From JAAYKS01 sp964479435 (lineage in GTDB: Bacteria > Bacillota > Clostridia > Saccharofermentanales > UBA5734), in assembly GCA_964479435.1 (NCBI GenBank), contig CAYZME010000057.1, forward strand, positions 1-12,734: 12,734 bases of DNA, in the 5' to 3' direction. The notes under the pieces were generated by a model, which did not search any database, was not told the origin of the DNA, and saw nothing but the letters and a program-made list of their open reading frames with translations. The position numbers were made by a program, and so were the translations under genes. Shown piece after piece: positions 1-7,090 of this stretch. Positions within the stretch are counted from its first letter, which is position 1; the number at the start of each line of letters is the position of its first letter.

Positions 1-1043
1 TGCAGCCGATCGACAGCATCCTCGAAGAAATCCTGATCCAGATCATGCCGATCATCGAGGGCACAGACGCCTTTATCCTGGTCGACGACGTCAGCAATAC
101 CGAATCGCGCAACCGCAGCTTCTTCAAAGGCATCGGCCGCTTTCACGGCTCGATCGGCCATTTCTGGGAGAGTTTGTCGCCCCGCCTGATGGAAGACCTG
201 GGCCGCACCCGCGCCACCTGCGAAAAGGTATTCACCGAAACCGGGGTCCTCGTACCCCTGGTCAACGAAGGCCAGCACTCGATCGGCGTCATCTATGTCG
301 AAGGCTGCGACCGCGACGACGGACTCAAACTCCTGGAGATCTTTTCCAGCCAGGCGGCATCCTCGCTGCAAAACGCGTTCTTGCACTCCCTGGTCAACAT
401 CAAAAACGAAGAGTTGGACCGCACCTATGTACTGTTGAAGCGCCGCTATCTGGACACCATCGAAGCCCTGCGCAAAGTGGTTGACGCCAAAGACGAATAC
501 ACCCGCGGCCATTCCGACCGGGTCGCGTACTATGCCTATGAGCTGGGGCGCGCGGTCGGACTGGAAGAAGAGGACATCGAAACCCTCAAACTGGGCGGTC
601 TTTTCCACGATGTCGGCAAAATCGGCACCGCCGACGACATCCTCCTCAAAGACACCAAGCTCAGCAGCGACGAGTTTGACGAAATCAAGCGCCACACCGT
701 CACCGGCGCCAATATCCTGTCGGTGATCACCATGTTCCAAAAGGTCGTGCCTTTGGTGCGGCACCACCACGAACGGTACGACGGGCGCGGCTACCCGGAC
801 GGGCTGGCGGGAGAGGACATCCCCTATCTGGCCCGCATTTTGTCGGTGGCGGACGCGTATGACGCCATGATGTCCAACCGCGTCTACCGCAACAAACTGG
901 GTTCCGGGCAAATCGTCGAAGAGTTGCTGCTGGGGCGCGGCGTGCAGTTTGACAGCGACCTGGTCGACACCTTTGTCGGCCTGATCGACCGCTTCATTCC
1001 CCCCGAACAAATCGGCCTCAAGGACTTTTTCTCAGAGTATTGA
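1..1043 (+). CDS. HD-GYP domain cyclic-di-GMP phosphodiesterase with GAF-like sensor domain (5' end outside window)
   Basis: The reading frame is open to the left edge (first full codon at nt 3), so the true start lies upstream; the ATG at 45 is probably internal. The visible 346 residues begin with a GAF-like or DUF3369-like sensor region (about residues 1-125), followed by a helical linker and a complete HD-GYP domain (about 145-340). All hallmark motifs are present: DAKDEYTRGHSDRV before the HD, FHDVGKIG with the HD pair at residues 202-203, HHHERYDGRGYPDG with GYP at 263-265, and ADAYDAMMSNRVYR. HD-GYP proteins hydrolyse c-di-GMP with a di- or tri-iron/manganese centre, and the intact ligands predict activity. 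A receiver or further sensor domain may lie upstream. The gene ends just before a strong terminator and has no same-strand partner here. The domain call is secure; the signal sensed is unknown. Confidence 0.93.
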   Translation, partial: QPIDSILEEILIQIMPIIEGTDAFILVDDVSNTESRNRSFFKGIGRFHGSIGHFWESLSPRLMEDLGRTRATCEKVFTETGVLVPLVNEGQHSIGVIYVEGCDRDDGLKLLEIFSSQAASSLQNAFLHSLVNIKNEELDRTYVLLKRRYLDTIEALRKVVDAKDEYTRGHSDRVAYYAYELGRAVGLEEEDIETLKLGGLFHDVGKIGTADDILLKDTKLSSDEFDEIKRHTVTGANILSVITMFQKVVPLVRHHHERYDGRGYPDGLAGEDIPYLARILSVADAYDAMMSNRVYRNKLGSGQIVEELLLGRGVQFDSDLVDTFVGLIDRFIPPEQIGLKDFFSEY

Positions 1044-1063
1044 CCGATCTCACGTGGGCGATA

Positions 1064-1099
1064 CCGGCCGTGGCGGTCGACCGCCCGGCCGGTTTTTTT
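1064..1099 (+). terminator. Rho-independent terminator of the HD-GYP gene
   Basis: The arms CCGGCCGTGGCGG and CCGCCCGGCCGG pair over 12 bp with a single bulged T and a TCGA loop, followed at once by seven T residues. It begins 20 nt after the HD-GYP stop codon. The T run overlaps the stop codon of the convergent small membrane protein gene; on the minus strand the hairpin is not followed by T residues, so it acts mainly on plus-strand transcripts. Confidence 0.9.
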
Positions 1100-1424
1100 A
1101 CGGCGTCGGCGGCTCGGCCGTCCGCGCGCGTTTTCGTTTCCGGGCCCCCAGCAACAGTGCCGCCAACAGACCCGCGACCGCGGCGGTCAACGCCAGCAAG
1201 CCGGTCAGAAACCACGCCAAATCGGCAAAACCCTCATCCGCCCGCGCCATCTGCGGCCAGGAAGCGACCGCGCCCGCGGCCGCCAGGGCCGCGGGCAGGT
1301 ATTTCCAGACCGCGCGGCGGAAGCCCTTTTGCAGCAGCGAGAGCAGCCAGGTGACAAAGACCGCGATCGCGGCAACGATCAGCAAAATAAACAACAACTG
1401 CCATAAACCGGTATCCATGGGCAT
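1098..1424 (-). CDS. Small hypothetical membrane protein, 108 aa
   Basis: I do not recognise the family. Three hydrophobic stretches are visible: about residues 7-31, 42-56 and 68-94. The N-terminal end is short, and the C-terminal tail is strongly basic (KRKR) and Pro-rich, so the tail is probably cytoplasmic by the positive-inside rule. The start is supported by the minus-strand sequence GGGGAGGG ending 7 nt before the ATG at 1424; another frame starting at 1431 has no comparable spacing. The gene is convergent with the HD-GYP gene and shares the terminator region with it, and it is divergent from pflB with about 146 nt between the start codons. A TAGGAT sequence upstream could be its -10, but no good -35 is seen. 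The coding call rests on the RBS and the ordered hydrophobic pattern only. Confidence 0.6.
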   Translation of the reverse strand: MPMDTGLWQLLFILLIVAAIAVFVTWLLSLLQKGFRRAVWKYLPAALAAAGAVASWPQMARADEGFADLAWFLTGLLALTAAVAGLLAALLLGARKRKRARTAEPPTP

Positions 1425-1498
1425 TTGGCATCCCTCCCCGGGCCCGTTTCCATCTTTATCCTAGCCGCGGCGCCCCATGGGATCAGAGTCCTGTGTTA

Positions 1499-1526
1499 CA
1501 GACACTTAAAAGCGAATTTGTATAAT
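1499..1526 (+). promoter_or_regulatory. Probable sigma-A promoter of the pflB-pflA operon
   Basis: A perfect -10 TATAAT lies at 1521-1526, with CAGACA (4 of 6 matches to TTGACA) at 1499-1504 and a 16-bp spacer. The predicted start of transcription is near 1533, giving a leader of about 38 nt to the pflB ATG. No clear FNR- or Rex-type palindrome is visible, so the expected anaerobic control cannot be assigned. Confidence 0.6.
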
Positions 1527-1556
1527 AGTATCGGGGTATAGCGCCCAATATCCGCG

Positions 1557-1564
1557 TGAGGTGG
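1557..1564 (+). promoter_or_regulatory. Ribosome binding site that fixes the pflB start
   Basis: TGAGGTGG lies 6 nt before the ATG at 1571. A GTG in the same frame at 1556 overlaps this site and so cannot be the natural start. Confidence 0.75.
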
Positions 1565-1570
1565 TTGAAA

Positions 1571-3784
1571 ATGAAACAATGGGTGGCAGGAAAATGGCAG
1601 GATACAATAGACGTACGGGATTTTATCGTACGTAACTATACGCCGTATGACGGCGACGAAACTTTTTTGGCGGAGCCGACCGCGCGCACCCGCGCGCTGT
1701 GGCAACAGGTGACGGCGTGGATGGCGCGGGAGCGCGACGCCGGCGGTGTGTTGGACATCGACGAGCATACGATCTCGACGGTCAACGCGTTCGCGCCCGG
1801 GTATATCGACAAGAGCCTGGAGACCATTGTCGGCCTACAGACCGATCAACCGCTCAAACGCGCGATCATGCCGTTTGGCGGCATCCGGATGGTACGCTCC
1901 TCGCTGGCGGAGTACGGCCGGGAAATGGACCCCGGGGTGGACAACGTATTTCACTACCGCAAGACCCACAATGACGGCGTTTTTGACGTCTATACCGACG
2001 AAATGCTGGCGGCCCGCCGTTCCGGGATCATCACCGGGCTGCCGGACGCGTATGGGCGGGGGCGCATCATCGGCGATTACCGGCGCGTCGCGCTGTACGG
2101 TGTCGAACGTTTGCTCGCGGAGAAAAAACAGGCCAAGCTGCGTCTTTCGTCCAGCATGACCGAGGAAGTGATCCGCCTTCGCGAGGAGATCAGCGAACAG
2201 ATTCGCGCCCTCAACGACCTGTTGCAGATGGCCGCCGGCTATGGATTTGACATCAGCCGCCCGGCGCAAGACACACAAGAAGCCATCCAATGGACCTATT
2301 TTGGTTACCTGGCGGCCGTCAAAGACCAGAATGGCGCGGCGATGTCGCTGGGGCGCATCGCGACTTTCCTCGATATCTACGCGCAGCGCGATCTCGCGGC
2401 CGGCAAGTATCGCGAAGAACAGATTCAAGAGTGGATCGATCATTTTGTCATGAAGCTGCGCATGGTCCGCTTTTTGCGCACCCATGCGTATGACGAGCTG
2501 TTCAGCGGCGACCCGACCTGGGTAACCGAGGCGCTGGGCGGGATGTGCCTGGACGGCCGGCATATGGTGACCCGGACGACGTACCGTTTCCTGCACACTC
2601 TCACCAATCTCGGCCCGGCCCCTGAGCCCAACATGACGGTTTTGTGGAGCGTCCGTCTGCCGGAACCCTTTAAGCGCTTTGTCGCGCGGCTGTCCATCGA
2701 GACGTCGTCGATTCAATATGAGAATGACGATTTGATGTTGCCAAAATTTGGCGACGATTACGGGATCGCCTGCTGCGTCTCCGCGATGCGCATCGGCAAG
2801 CAAATGCAGTTTTTCGGCGCCCGGGCCAACTTGGCCAAAGCCCTGCTGTACGCGCTCAATGGCGGCCGGGATGAAATATCGGGCGCCCAGGTGGGCCCGG
2901 CCATTGCCGCGGTCGGCGACGGGTATCTCGATTATGACGAAGTGCGCGCCCGTTATGCGGATGTCTGCCAATGGCTGGCCGAGCTGTACATCGACACGCT
3001 GAACGTCATCCATTACATGCACGACAAGTACAGCTATGAAAAACTGCAAATGGCCTTGCACGATGAGGACGTGATGCGCACGTCGGCTTGTGGTCTGGCG
3101 GGGCTGTCGGTGGTCGTCGATTCGCTGTCGGCTATCCGCTATGCCCGGGTCAAACCCATCCGCGACGCGCGCGGCCTGACGGTTGATTTTGAAATCGAGG
3201 GCGACTATCCCAAATTCGGCAACAACGATCCGCGCGCCGACGCCTTGGCGATCGACGTGATGCGCAAGTTTATGGGACGCCTGGCGATGCGCAAAACCTA
3301 TCGCAACAGCAAACCGACGATGTCGGTTCTGACCATCACGTCCAATGTCGTATATGGTAAAAAGACCGGCGCGACCCCCGATGGACGCAAAGCCGGCGAG
3401 CCGTTCGCCCCGGGGGCCAACCCGATGCACGGCCGCGATACCAAAGGCAGCGTCGCCTCCATGATGTCGGTGGCCAAATTGCCATACGACGAGAGCGAAG
3501 ACGGTATTTCCTATACCTTCTCGATCGCGCCCGGGGCGCTGGGTACCGCGGCAGGGGACAAAATCACCAATCTGGCACACTTGATGGACGGTTATTTCTC
3601 CGAAGGCGGCCATCACATCAATATCAACGTCATGGACCGGGACGTGTTGCTCGACGCGATGGATCACCCGGAGAAATACCCGCAACTGACCATCCGCGTC
3701 TCCGGTTACGCGGTCAATTTCATCAAATTGACCCGCGAACAGCAGCAGGATGTCATCAAGCGCACCATTCACACGAGGTTTTAA
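1571..3784 (+). CDS. pflB: Formate C-acetyltransferase (pyruvate formate-lyase), glycyl-radical enzyme
   Basis: Converts pyruvate and CoA to acetyl-CoA and formate in the anaerobic cytoplasm. The 737-aa product is a little shorter than the E. coli enzyme (760). The adjacent catalytic cysteines sit in GIACCVS at residues 401-402, followed by the family stretch GKQMQFFGARANLAK. The glycyl-radical loop RVSGYAV places the radical glycine at residue 712, 25 residues from the C-terminus. The double Cys separates true PFL from glycerol, choline and other dehydratase/lyase relatives, which carry a single catalytic Cys. The start at 1571 is chosen from the RBS TGAGGTGG; a GTG at 1556 overlaps that site. 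The gene is first in a two-gene operon with its activase, whose RBS is embedded in the last codons of pflB. The glycyl radical makes the enzyme oxygen-sensitive, which points to anaerobic growth. Confidence 0.97.
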   Translation: MKQWVAGKWQDTIDVRDFIVRNYTPYDGDETFLAEPTARTRALWQQVTAWMARERDAGGVLDIDEHTISTVNAFAPGYIDKSLETIVGLQTDQPLKRAIMPFGGIRMVRSSLAEYGREMDPGVDNVFHYRKTHNDGVFDVYTDEMLAARRSGIITGLPDAYGRGRIIGDYRRVALYGVERLLAEKKQAKLRLSSSMTEEVIRLREEISEQIRALNDLLQMAAGYGFDISRPAQDTQEAIQWTYFGYLAAVKDQNGAAMSLGRIATFLDIYAQRDLAAGKYREEQIQEWIDHFVMKLRMVRFLRTHAYDELFSGDPTWVTEALGGMCLDGRHMVTRTTYRFLHTLTNLGPAPEPNMTVLWSVRLPEPFKRFVARLSIETSSIQYENDDLMLPKFGDDYGIACCVSAMRIGKQMQFFGARANLAKALLYALNGGRDEISGAQVGPAIAAVGDGYLDYDEVRARYADVCQWLAELYIDTLNVIHYMHDKYSYEKLQMALHDEDVMRTSACGLAGLSVVVDSLSAIRYARVKPIRDARGLTVDFEIEGDYPKFGNNDPRADALAIDVMRKFMGRLAMRKTYRNSKPTMSVLTITSNVVYGKKTGATPDGRKAGEPFAPGANPMHGRDTKGSVASMMSVAKLPYDESEDGISYTFSIAPGALGTAAGDKITNLAHLMDGYFSEGGHHININVMDRDVLLDAMDHPEKYPQLTIRVSGYAVNFIKLTREQQQDVIKRTIHTRF

Positions 3785-3786
3785 CC

Positions 3787-4545
3787 ATGATGCTGACCGC
3801 CGCGGAAAGGGCGCGCTGGCAAGCCGTGGAGGGGCGCATTCATTCCGTCGAGACCCTGGGAACCCTGGACGGCCCCGGATTGCGCTATGTGCTGTTCCTC
3901 CAAGGCTGCCCGCTGCGCTGTCAGTATTGTCACAATCCCGACGCGCTCGCTTTTCAGGGCGGCACGGTCATGCGCGCGTCGGCGGCGGTCGCCGACGCGC
4001 TTCGCTACCGCTCTTTTATCGCGTCCGGCGGCATCACACTGACAGGCGGCGAACCGCTCGCCCAGCCCCGGTTCGTCGAGGCGGTTCTGCGCCTGGCCAA
4101 AGAAGAGGGTTTGCACACCGTCGTCGACACGGCGGGCGGCATCCCTCTGGCCGCCTGCCAGGGCGCCGTCGAGGCGGCGGATCTGCTGCTTCTGGATCTC
4201 AAGGCGATGGACACGGCCCTGTGCCGAACGGTTTCCGGAAAAGGAAACGAAGACGCCAAAGCCATGCTGGAATTTCGCGAGGCGAGCGGTTTGCCGGTCT
4301 GGATCCGCCACGTCGTGGTACCGGGTTTGACGCTGGATTACGAAGAGTTGGCGCAAATGGCGGCGTATGTCGCGCGTTTTCGTTGTGTCGAGCGCGTCGA
4401 GTTGCTGCCGTTTCACAAAATGGGCGAATTCAAGTGGGCCAGTCTGGCCCGGGCGTATCTGCTGGCGCAAACCCCCGAGCCGACGCAAGAAGAGATGGAA
4501 AAAGCCCGTGCGCTCTTTCGCGCGCACGGACTGACCGTTCGCTGA
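3787..4545 (+). CDS. pflA: Pyruvate formate-lyase activating enzyme (radical SAM)
   Basis: Generates the glycyl radical on PflB by reductive cleavage of S-adenosylmethionine. The 252-aa protein has the N-terminal lead-in GTLDGPGLR, the [4Fe-4S] motif CX3CX2C at Cys41, Cys45 and Cys48 (in QGCPLRCQYCHNP), and the SAM-binding GGE motif in ITLTGGEPL. The PFL-activase signature PFHKMGEFKW lies near the C-terminus. There is no extra ferredoxin-like Cys cluster after the first motif, which fits a PFL activase and not a glycerol-dehydratase-type activase. It starts 2 nt after the pflB stop; GAGG inside the end of pflB, about 9 nt upstream, serves as the RBS, so translation is probably coupled. A second ATG directly follows the first and could be used. 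Confidence 0.96.
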   Translation: MMLTAAERARWQAVEGRIHSVETLGTLDGPGLRYVLFLQGCPLRCQYCHNPDALAFQGGTVMRASAAVADALRYRSFIASGGITLTGGEPLAQPRFVEAVLRLAKEEGLHTVVDTAGGIPLAACQGAVEAADLLLLDLKAMDTALCRTVSGKGNEDAKAMLEFREASGLPVWIRHVVVPGLTLDYEELAQMAAYVARFRCVERVELLPFHKMGEFKWASLARAYLLAQTPEPTQEEMEKARALFRAHGLTVR

Positions 4546-4570
4546 CTGGTATTTATTTCGCGTGTGACCG

Positions 4571-4614
4571 CTAGGCGACCGCCTAGGCAATAGCCCTGGC
4601 GTCAGACTAGGCGG
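4571..4614. repeat. Three mutually complementary CTAGGCG arms between convergent genes
   Basis: CTAGGCG at 4571-4577 pairs with CGCCTAG at 4580-4586, and the middle arm, read as CCGCCTAG (4579-4586), also pairs over 8 bp with CTAGGCGG at 4607-4614. Only one hairpin can form at a time. Neither is followed by a T run, so the element may be an atypical terminator between pflA and the convergent MFS gene, whose stop codon lies inside the last arm. Confidence 0.5.
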
Positions 4615-5923
4615 CAACTTCCGCCACGGCTTCGCTTTCACCCTCCACGTCCCGCGTCTCTTTCGTGACCCGGATGGAAATGATCACATTCAGGATGGAC
4701 AAGGCGGCGGAAACATAAAATACATACTCTGGTCCGATCGCGATCCATGCCCACCCGCCGATGGCTGCCAACGTGATGGAGACCACATGGTCCATGCTCA
4801 CACCGGTCGAGAGGGTCGGCGTGATGTCCTCCGGAACCTCGGCAATCTGGCGAAGATAAACGACGCGGATCATGGCAAACTGCATCGCCATGCGGTTGAG
4901 CGCAAAGAGGGCGAACACCGCGAACACCGGCCAACCGCTTTGACCGAGCGTGCCGTTGCTAAAGCCGCGGCTCAGCAGGCCGTATGCCAGATAGACAGAA
5001 ATAAAGGCGGTTCCTTCGATGGTCATCAGGCGGCCGGGCCCGAAGCGGTCGACCCATTTGCCCAAAAGCGGCATGAAGAAAATGCCGATGGCGGCGCCCA
5101 TCACACCCAGCATGGCCAGGGTATCTGCTTTCCGGTGCAGCAGTTCGATCAGCACCCAGGGTCCGAAAACCGCCATGATCTGCTTGTGCGCGCCATTCAG
5201 GACCGCAAGAAAATAATAATTGCGGTATCTCTTTTTGAAAACCAGGCGGATCCGCTCACGCTTGACCGGCCGAGCGCCGAGCTGTTTTTGCAAGGCCAGA
5301 TAAATGACGAGGATGACGGCCAGTAAAATCGCGGTGAGGAGAAAGGGTAGGATGATACGGGATGAAAAGGAGAAAAACCCGTAGCGAAAGCCAAAGAAAA
5401 CCAGCAGCCCGGCCACCATCGTCGTGGCGGTCCGGATGCCGTTGAACTGGCCGAGCCGACTGCCGACGCGCCCGTCTTTGACCAGCGACATGCCGATGCT
5501 GTCATTGAGCGGCAGATACATATGCATCCCCAGCGAATTGATAAACAGGAAAATCAGCATCACGGCAAACGGCGGCGTCACGAGCCCCAAAACGGTGATA
5601 CCGATCAACATCAGCGCCTGAGCCAGAATCGCCATGCGCACATCGCCGAGAAAGGCGCCCGCCGATATGATCGCCAGGCACAACAAGCCCGGCAATTCGC
5701 GTGGGAATTCGATCAACCCGCGCGCCATCGCGTCGACATCATAAACGTCTTTGAAATAATTGGAAAAAATACCGTCGGATAGCCCCATGGCCAATCCGGT
5801 CAGCCCGGTGATGAGGAAGAACAAGAGAATTTCGCGTGGGGTGCGGACAAAGTTGAAATCATATCGCGAGGTCAGATCGACCCCGCCTTTGCGCGATCGC
5901 GTGCGGGCAGCTGGAAAACGCAT
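4607..5923 (-). CDS. MFS transporter, 438 aa, substrate unknown
   Basis: A twelve-helix major facilitator superfamily permease of the cytoplasmic membrane. After a basic, soluble N-terminus of about 30 residues, hydrophobic segments are regular. The first six end near VILVIYLALQ, and a basic central loop (GARPVKRERIRLVFKKRYRN) separates them from the second six. A loop resembling the MFS inter-helix motif is present after helix 8 (GKWVDRFGPGR). The acidic C-terminal tail is about 20 residues long. No substrate-specific motif is recognised; drug or metabolite efflux and nutrient uptake are both possible. The start ATG is supported by AAAGGAG 8 nt upstream on the minus strand. The gene is convergent with pflA and divergent from the EamA permease, with 132 nt between those starts. 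Confidence 0.85.
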   Translation of the reverse strand: MRFPAARTRSRKGGVDLTSRYDFNFVRTPREILLFFLITGLTGLAMGLSDGIFSNYFKDVYDVDAMARGLIEFPRELPGLLCLAIISAGAFLGDVRMAILAQALMLIGITVLGLVTPPFAVMLIFLFINSLGMHMYLPLNDSIGMSLVKDGRVGSRLGQFNGIRTATTMVAGLLVFFGFRYGFFSFSSRIILPFLLTAILLAVILVIYLALQKQLGARPVKRERIRLVFKKRYRNYYFLAVLNGAHKQIMAVFGPWVLIELLHRKADTLAMLGVMGAAIGIFFMPLLGKWVDRFGPGRLMTIEGTAFISVYLAYGLLSRGFSNGTLGQSGWPVFAVFALFALNRMAMQFAMIRVVYLRQIAEVPEDITPTLSTGVSMDHVVSITLAAIGGWAWIAIGPEYVFYVSAALSILNVIISIRVTKETRDVEGESEAVAEVAA

Positions 5924-5974
5924 GGGCTAAGCTCCTTTGTGAGTCATGAATCGCATACCGGATCATCATAGCTG

Positions 5975-6037
5975 AATCGGCAAACAAAGAAAAGAAATCC
6001 CGCTTTTTTTCCCGCCCCTTGCCAATAAATCGGCAAA
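5975..6037. repeat. Direct repeat AATCGGCAAA in a divergent intergenic region
   Basis: The 10-bp word AATCGGCAAA occurs at 5975-5984 and again at 6028-6037, with 53 bp from start to start. The second copy also forms the right arm of the inverted repeat TTGCC (6019-6023) / GGCAA (6032-6036), which overlaps the -35 of the EamA promoter candidate. The first copy lies close upstream of TATGAT (5970-5965, minus strand), a possible -10 for the MFS gene. Binding of one regulator to both copies is an inference. Confidence 0.4.
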
Positions 6038-6048
6038 TGGGATACACT
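6019..6048 (+). promoter_or_regulatory. Candidate promoter of the EamA permease gene
   Basis: TTGCCA (6019-6024, 5 of 6) and TACACT (6043-6048, 4 of 6) are separated by 18 bp. The expected transcription start, about 7 nt after the -10, falls at 6055-6056, which is the GTG start codon itself. Confidence 0.45.
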
Positions 6049-6055
6049 GACCGCC

Positions 6056-6973
6056 GTGAAGAGAGAGCCATTTGTTCACGATCGTCCCGCGCACCCTTTC
6101 CTGGCGGAAGGGGCTCTTTTTTGCGCCGCGCTGATCTGGGGCCTCTCCTTCGTATTGCTCAAAAGCGCGCTCAACGCCTGGCCACCGCACTTTATCCTCG
6201 CCATTCGTTTCACCGGCGCGACGCTTCTGCTGGGCGCGATCTTTCGTAAACGCTTGCTCCAATCCGTGCGCATGGACTATATCTGGCGCGGGGTGGTCAT
6301 GGGCTTCCTTTTGTTTGCCGCTTACAGCGTTCAAACATTGGGGCTGGTTTCGACCGACCCGGGTAAAAATGCTTTTTTGACAGCGATCTATTGTGTGATC
6401 GTACCCTTTTTGCATTGGGCGATGAACCACACGCGCCCCGACCGGTACCATATCGCGGCGGCTTTGTTGTGTATCGCCGGGGTCGGGCTGGTGGCGCTGC
6501 GCCCGGGGTTGGCGATTCTGCCCGGCGACGCGCTGACCTTGCTGGGCGGGTTTATTTTTGCCGCGCATCTGGTCGCGGTCGCGACCTGGGCACGTGGCCG
6601 CGATCCGATCGCGCTGACCATCGTCCAATTTGCCACCAGCGCCATCAGTTGCTGGTTGACCTGGGCTGTATTCGAGCAAGCTCCCGGGCACGCCAGTGGA
6701 CGCGTGATCTGGGAGGTCGCCTATTTGACCGTGTTTGCCACAGCGCTCGCTCTGCTGATGCAAAATGTCGGGCAAAAGCACACCAATCCGGCCGCGGCGG
6801 CGCTGATTTTGAGTCTCGAAGCCGTGTTTGGCACCGCGGCGTCGGTTTTGTTCACAGGGGAGCGCCTGACGTGGGTCAAATCGGCGGGATTTTTGTTGAT
6901 TTTTTTCGCTGTGGTGCTGTCTCAAACCAAACTGCGATTCTTTCGCCGTCGCCAAGCCGAGCCGATGCCCTGA
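6056..6973 (+). CDS. EamA/DMT-family permease, 305 aa, ten helices
   Basis: A drug/metabolite transporter of the EamA (RhaT-like) group in the cytoplasmic membrane. Two repeats of five helices are visible: repeat 1 begins at GALFCAALIWGLSFVLLKSA and repeat 2 at GDALTLLGGFIFAAHLVAVA. The end of repeat 2 has the family pattern NPAAAALILSLEAVFGTAAS followed by a short GERLT-type loop. The C-terminus is basic (KLRFFRRRQ). Substrates of such proteins range over amino acids, nucleosides and drugs and cannot be told from sequence here. The GTG at 6056 is the only reasonable start: an in-frame stop lies at 6026-6028 and the next possible starts fall inside helix 1. There is no Shine-Dalgarno sequence before it, in contrast to the other genes of this window. 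It lies upstream of the amino-acid ABC operon with about 117 nt between. Confidence 0.88.
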   Translation: MKREPFVHDRPAHPFLAEGALFCAALIWGLSFVLLKSALNAWPPHFILAIRFTGATLLLGAIFRKRLLQSVRMDYIWRGVVMGFLLFAAYSVQTLGLVSTDPGKNAFLTAIYCVIVPFLHWAMNHTRPDRYHIAAALLCIAGVGLVALRPGLAILPGDALTLLGGFIFAAHLVAVATWARGRDPIALTIVQFATSAISCWLTWAVFEQAPGHASGRVIWEVAYLTVFATALALLMQNVGQKHTNPAAAALILSLEAVFGTAASVLFTGERLTWVKSAGFLLIFFAVVLSQTKLRFFRRRQAEPMP

Positions 6974-7077
6974 ACGGGTATACCAATCCGGCGGAAAGCG
7001 TGATACCATATCGTGCATAACTATACGAGTGCTACACGGATCGTCGGCTACCCGGCGACGGCAGCCTTTAAAAAAGC

Positions 7078-7083
7078 AGGAGG
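7078..7083 (+). promoter_or_regulatory. Ribosome binding site that fixes the receptor start
   Basis: A full AGGAGG lies 7 nt before the ATG at 7091. An earlier GTG in frame at 7013 has no such site and would put 26 residues ahead of the lipoprotein signal. Confidence 0.85.
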
Positions 7084-7090
7084 AAAACGC

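Noticed and set aside
1040..1464. Two plus-strand frames of 104 and 136 codons after the HD-GYP gene
   Set aside because: They start inside or before the terminator, have no RBS and are low-complexity Ala/Pro/Arg; the minus-strand frame has both an RBS and helices.
1835..3772. A 645-codon open frame on the minus strand, antisense to pflB
   Set aside because: It lies opposite a textbook pflB and has no recognised domain. Long antisense frames are expected where codon use is GC-rich at third positions.
1571..3784. PFL-like dehydratase or lyase (glycerol, choline or benzylsuccinate type) instead of true PFL
   Set aside because: The adjacent double cysteine ACCVS and the near-exact PFL flanks are specific to pyruvate formate-lyase, and the activase lacks the extra ferredoxin clusters typical of the relatives.
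5966..7018. A 350-codon minus-strand frame opposite the EamA gene
   Set aside because: Its translation is rich in Gln, Arg and Pro without domain motifs, while the plus strand encodes a clear ten-helix permease.
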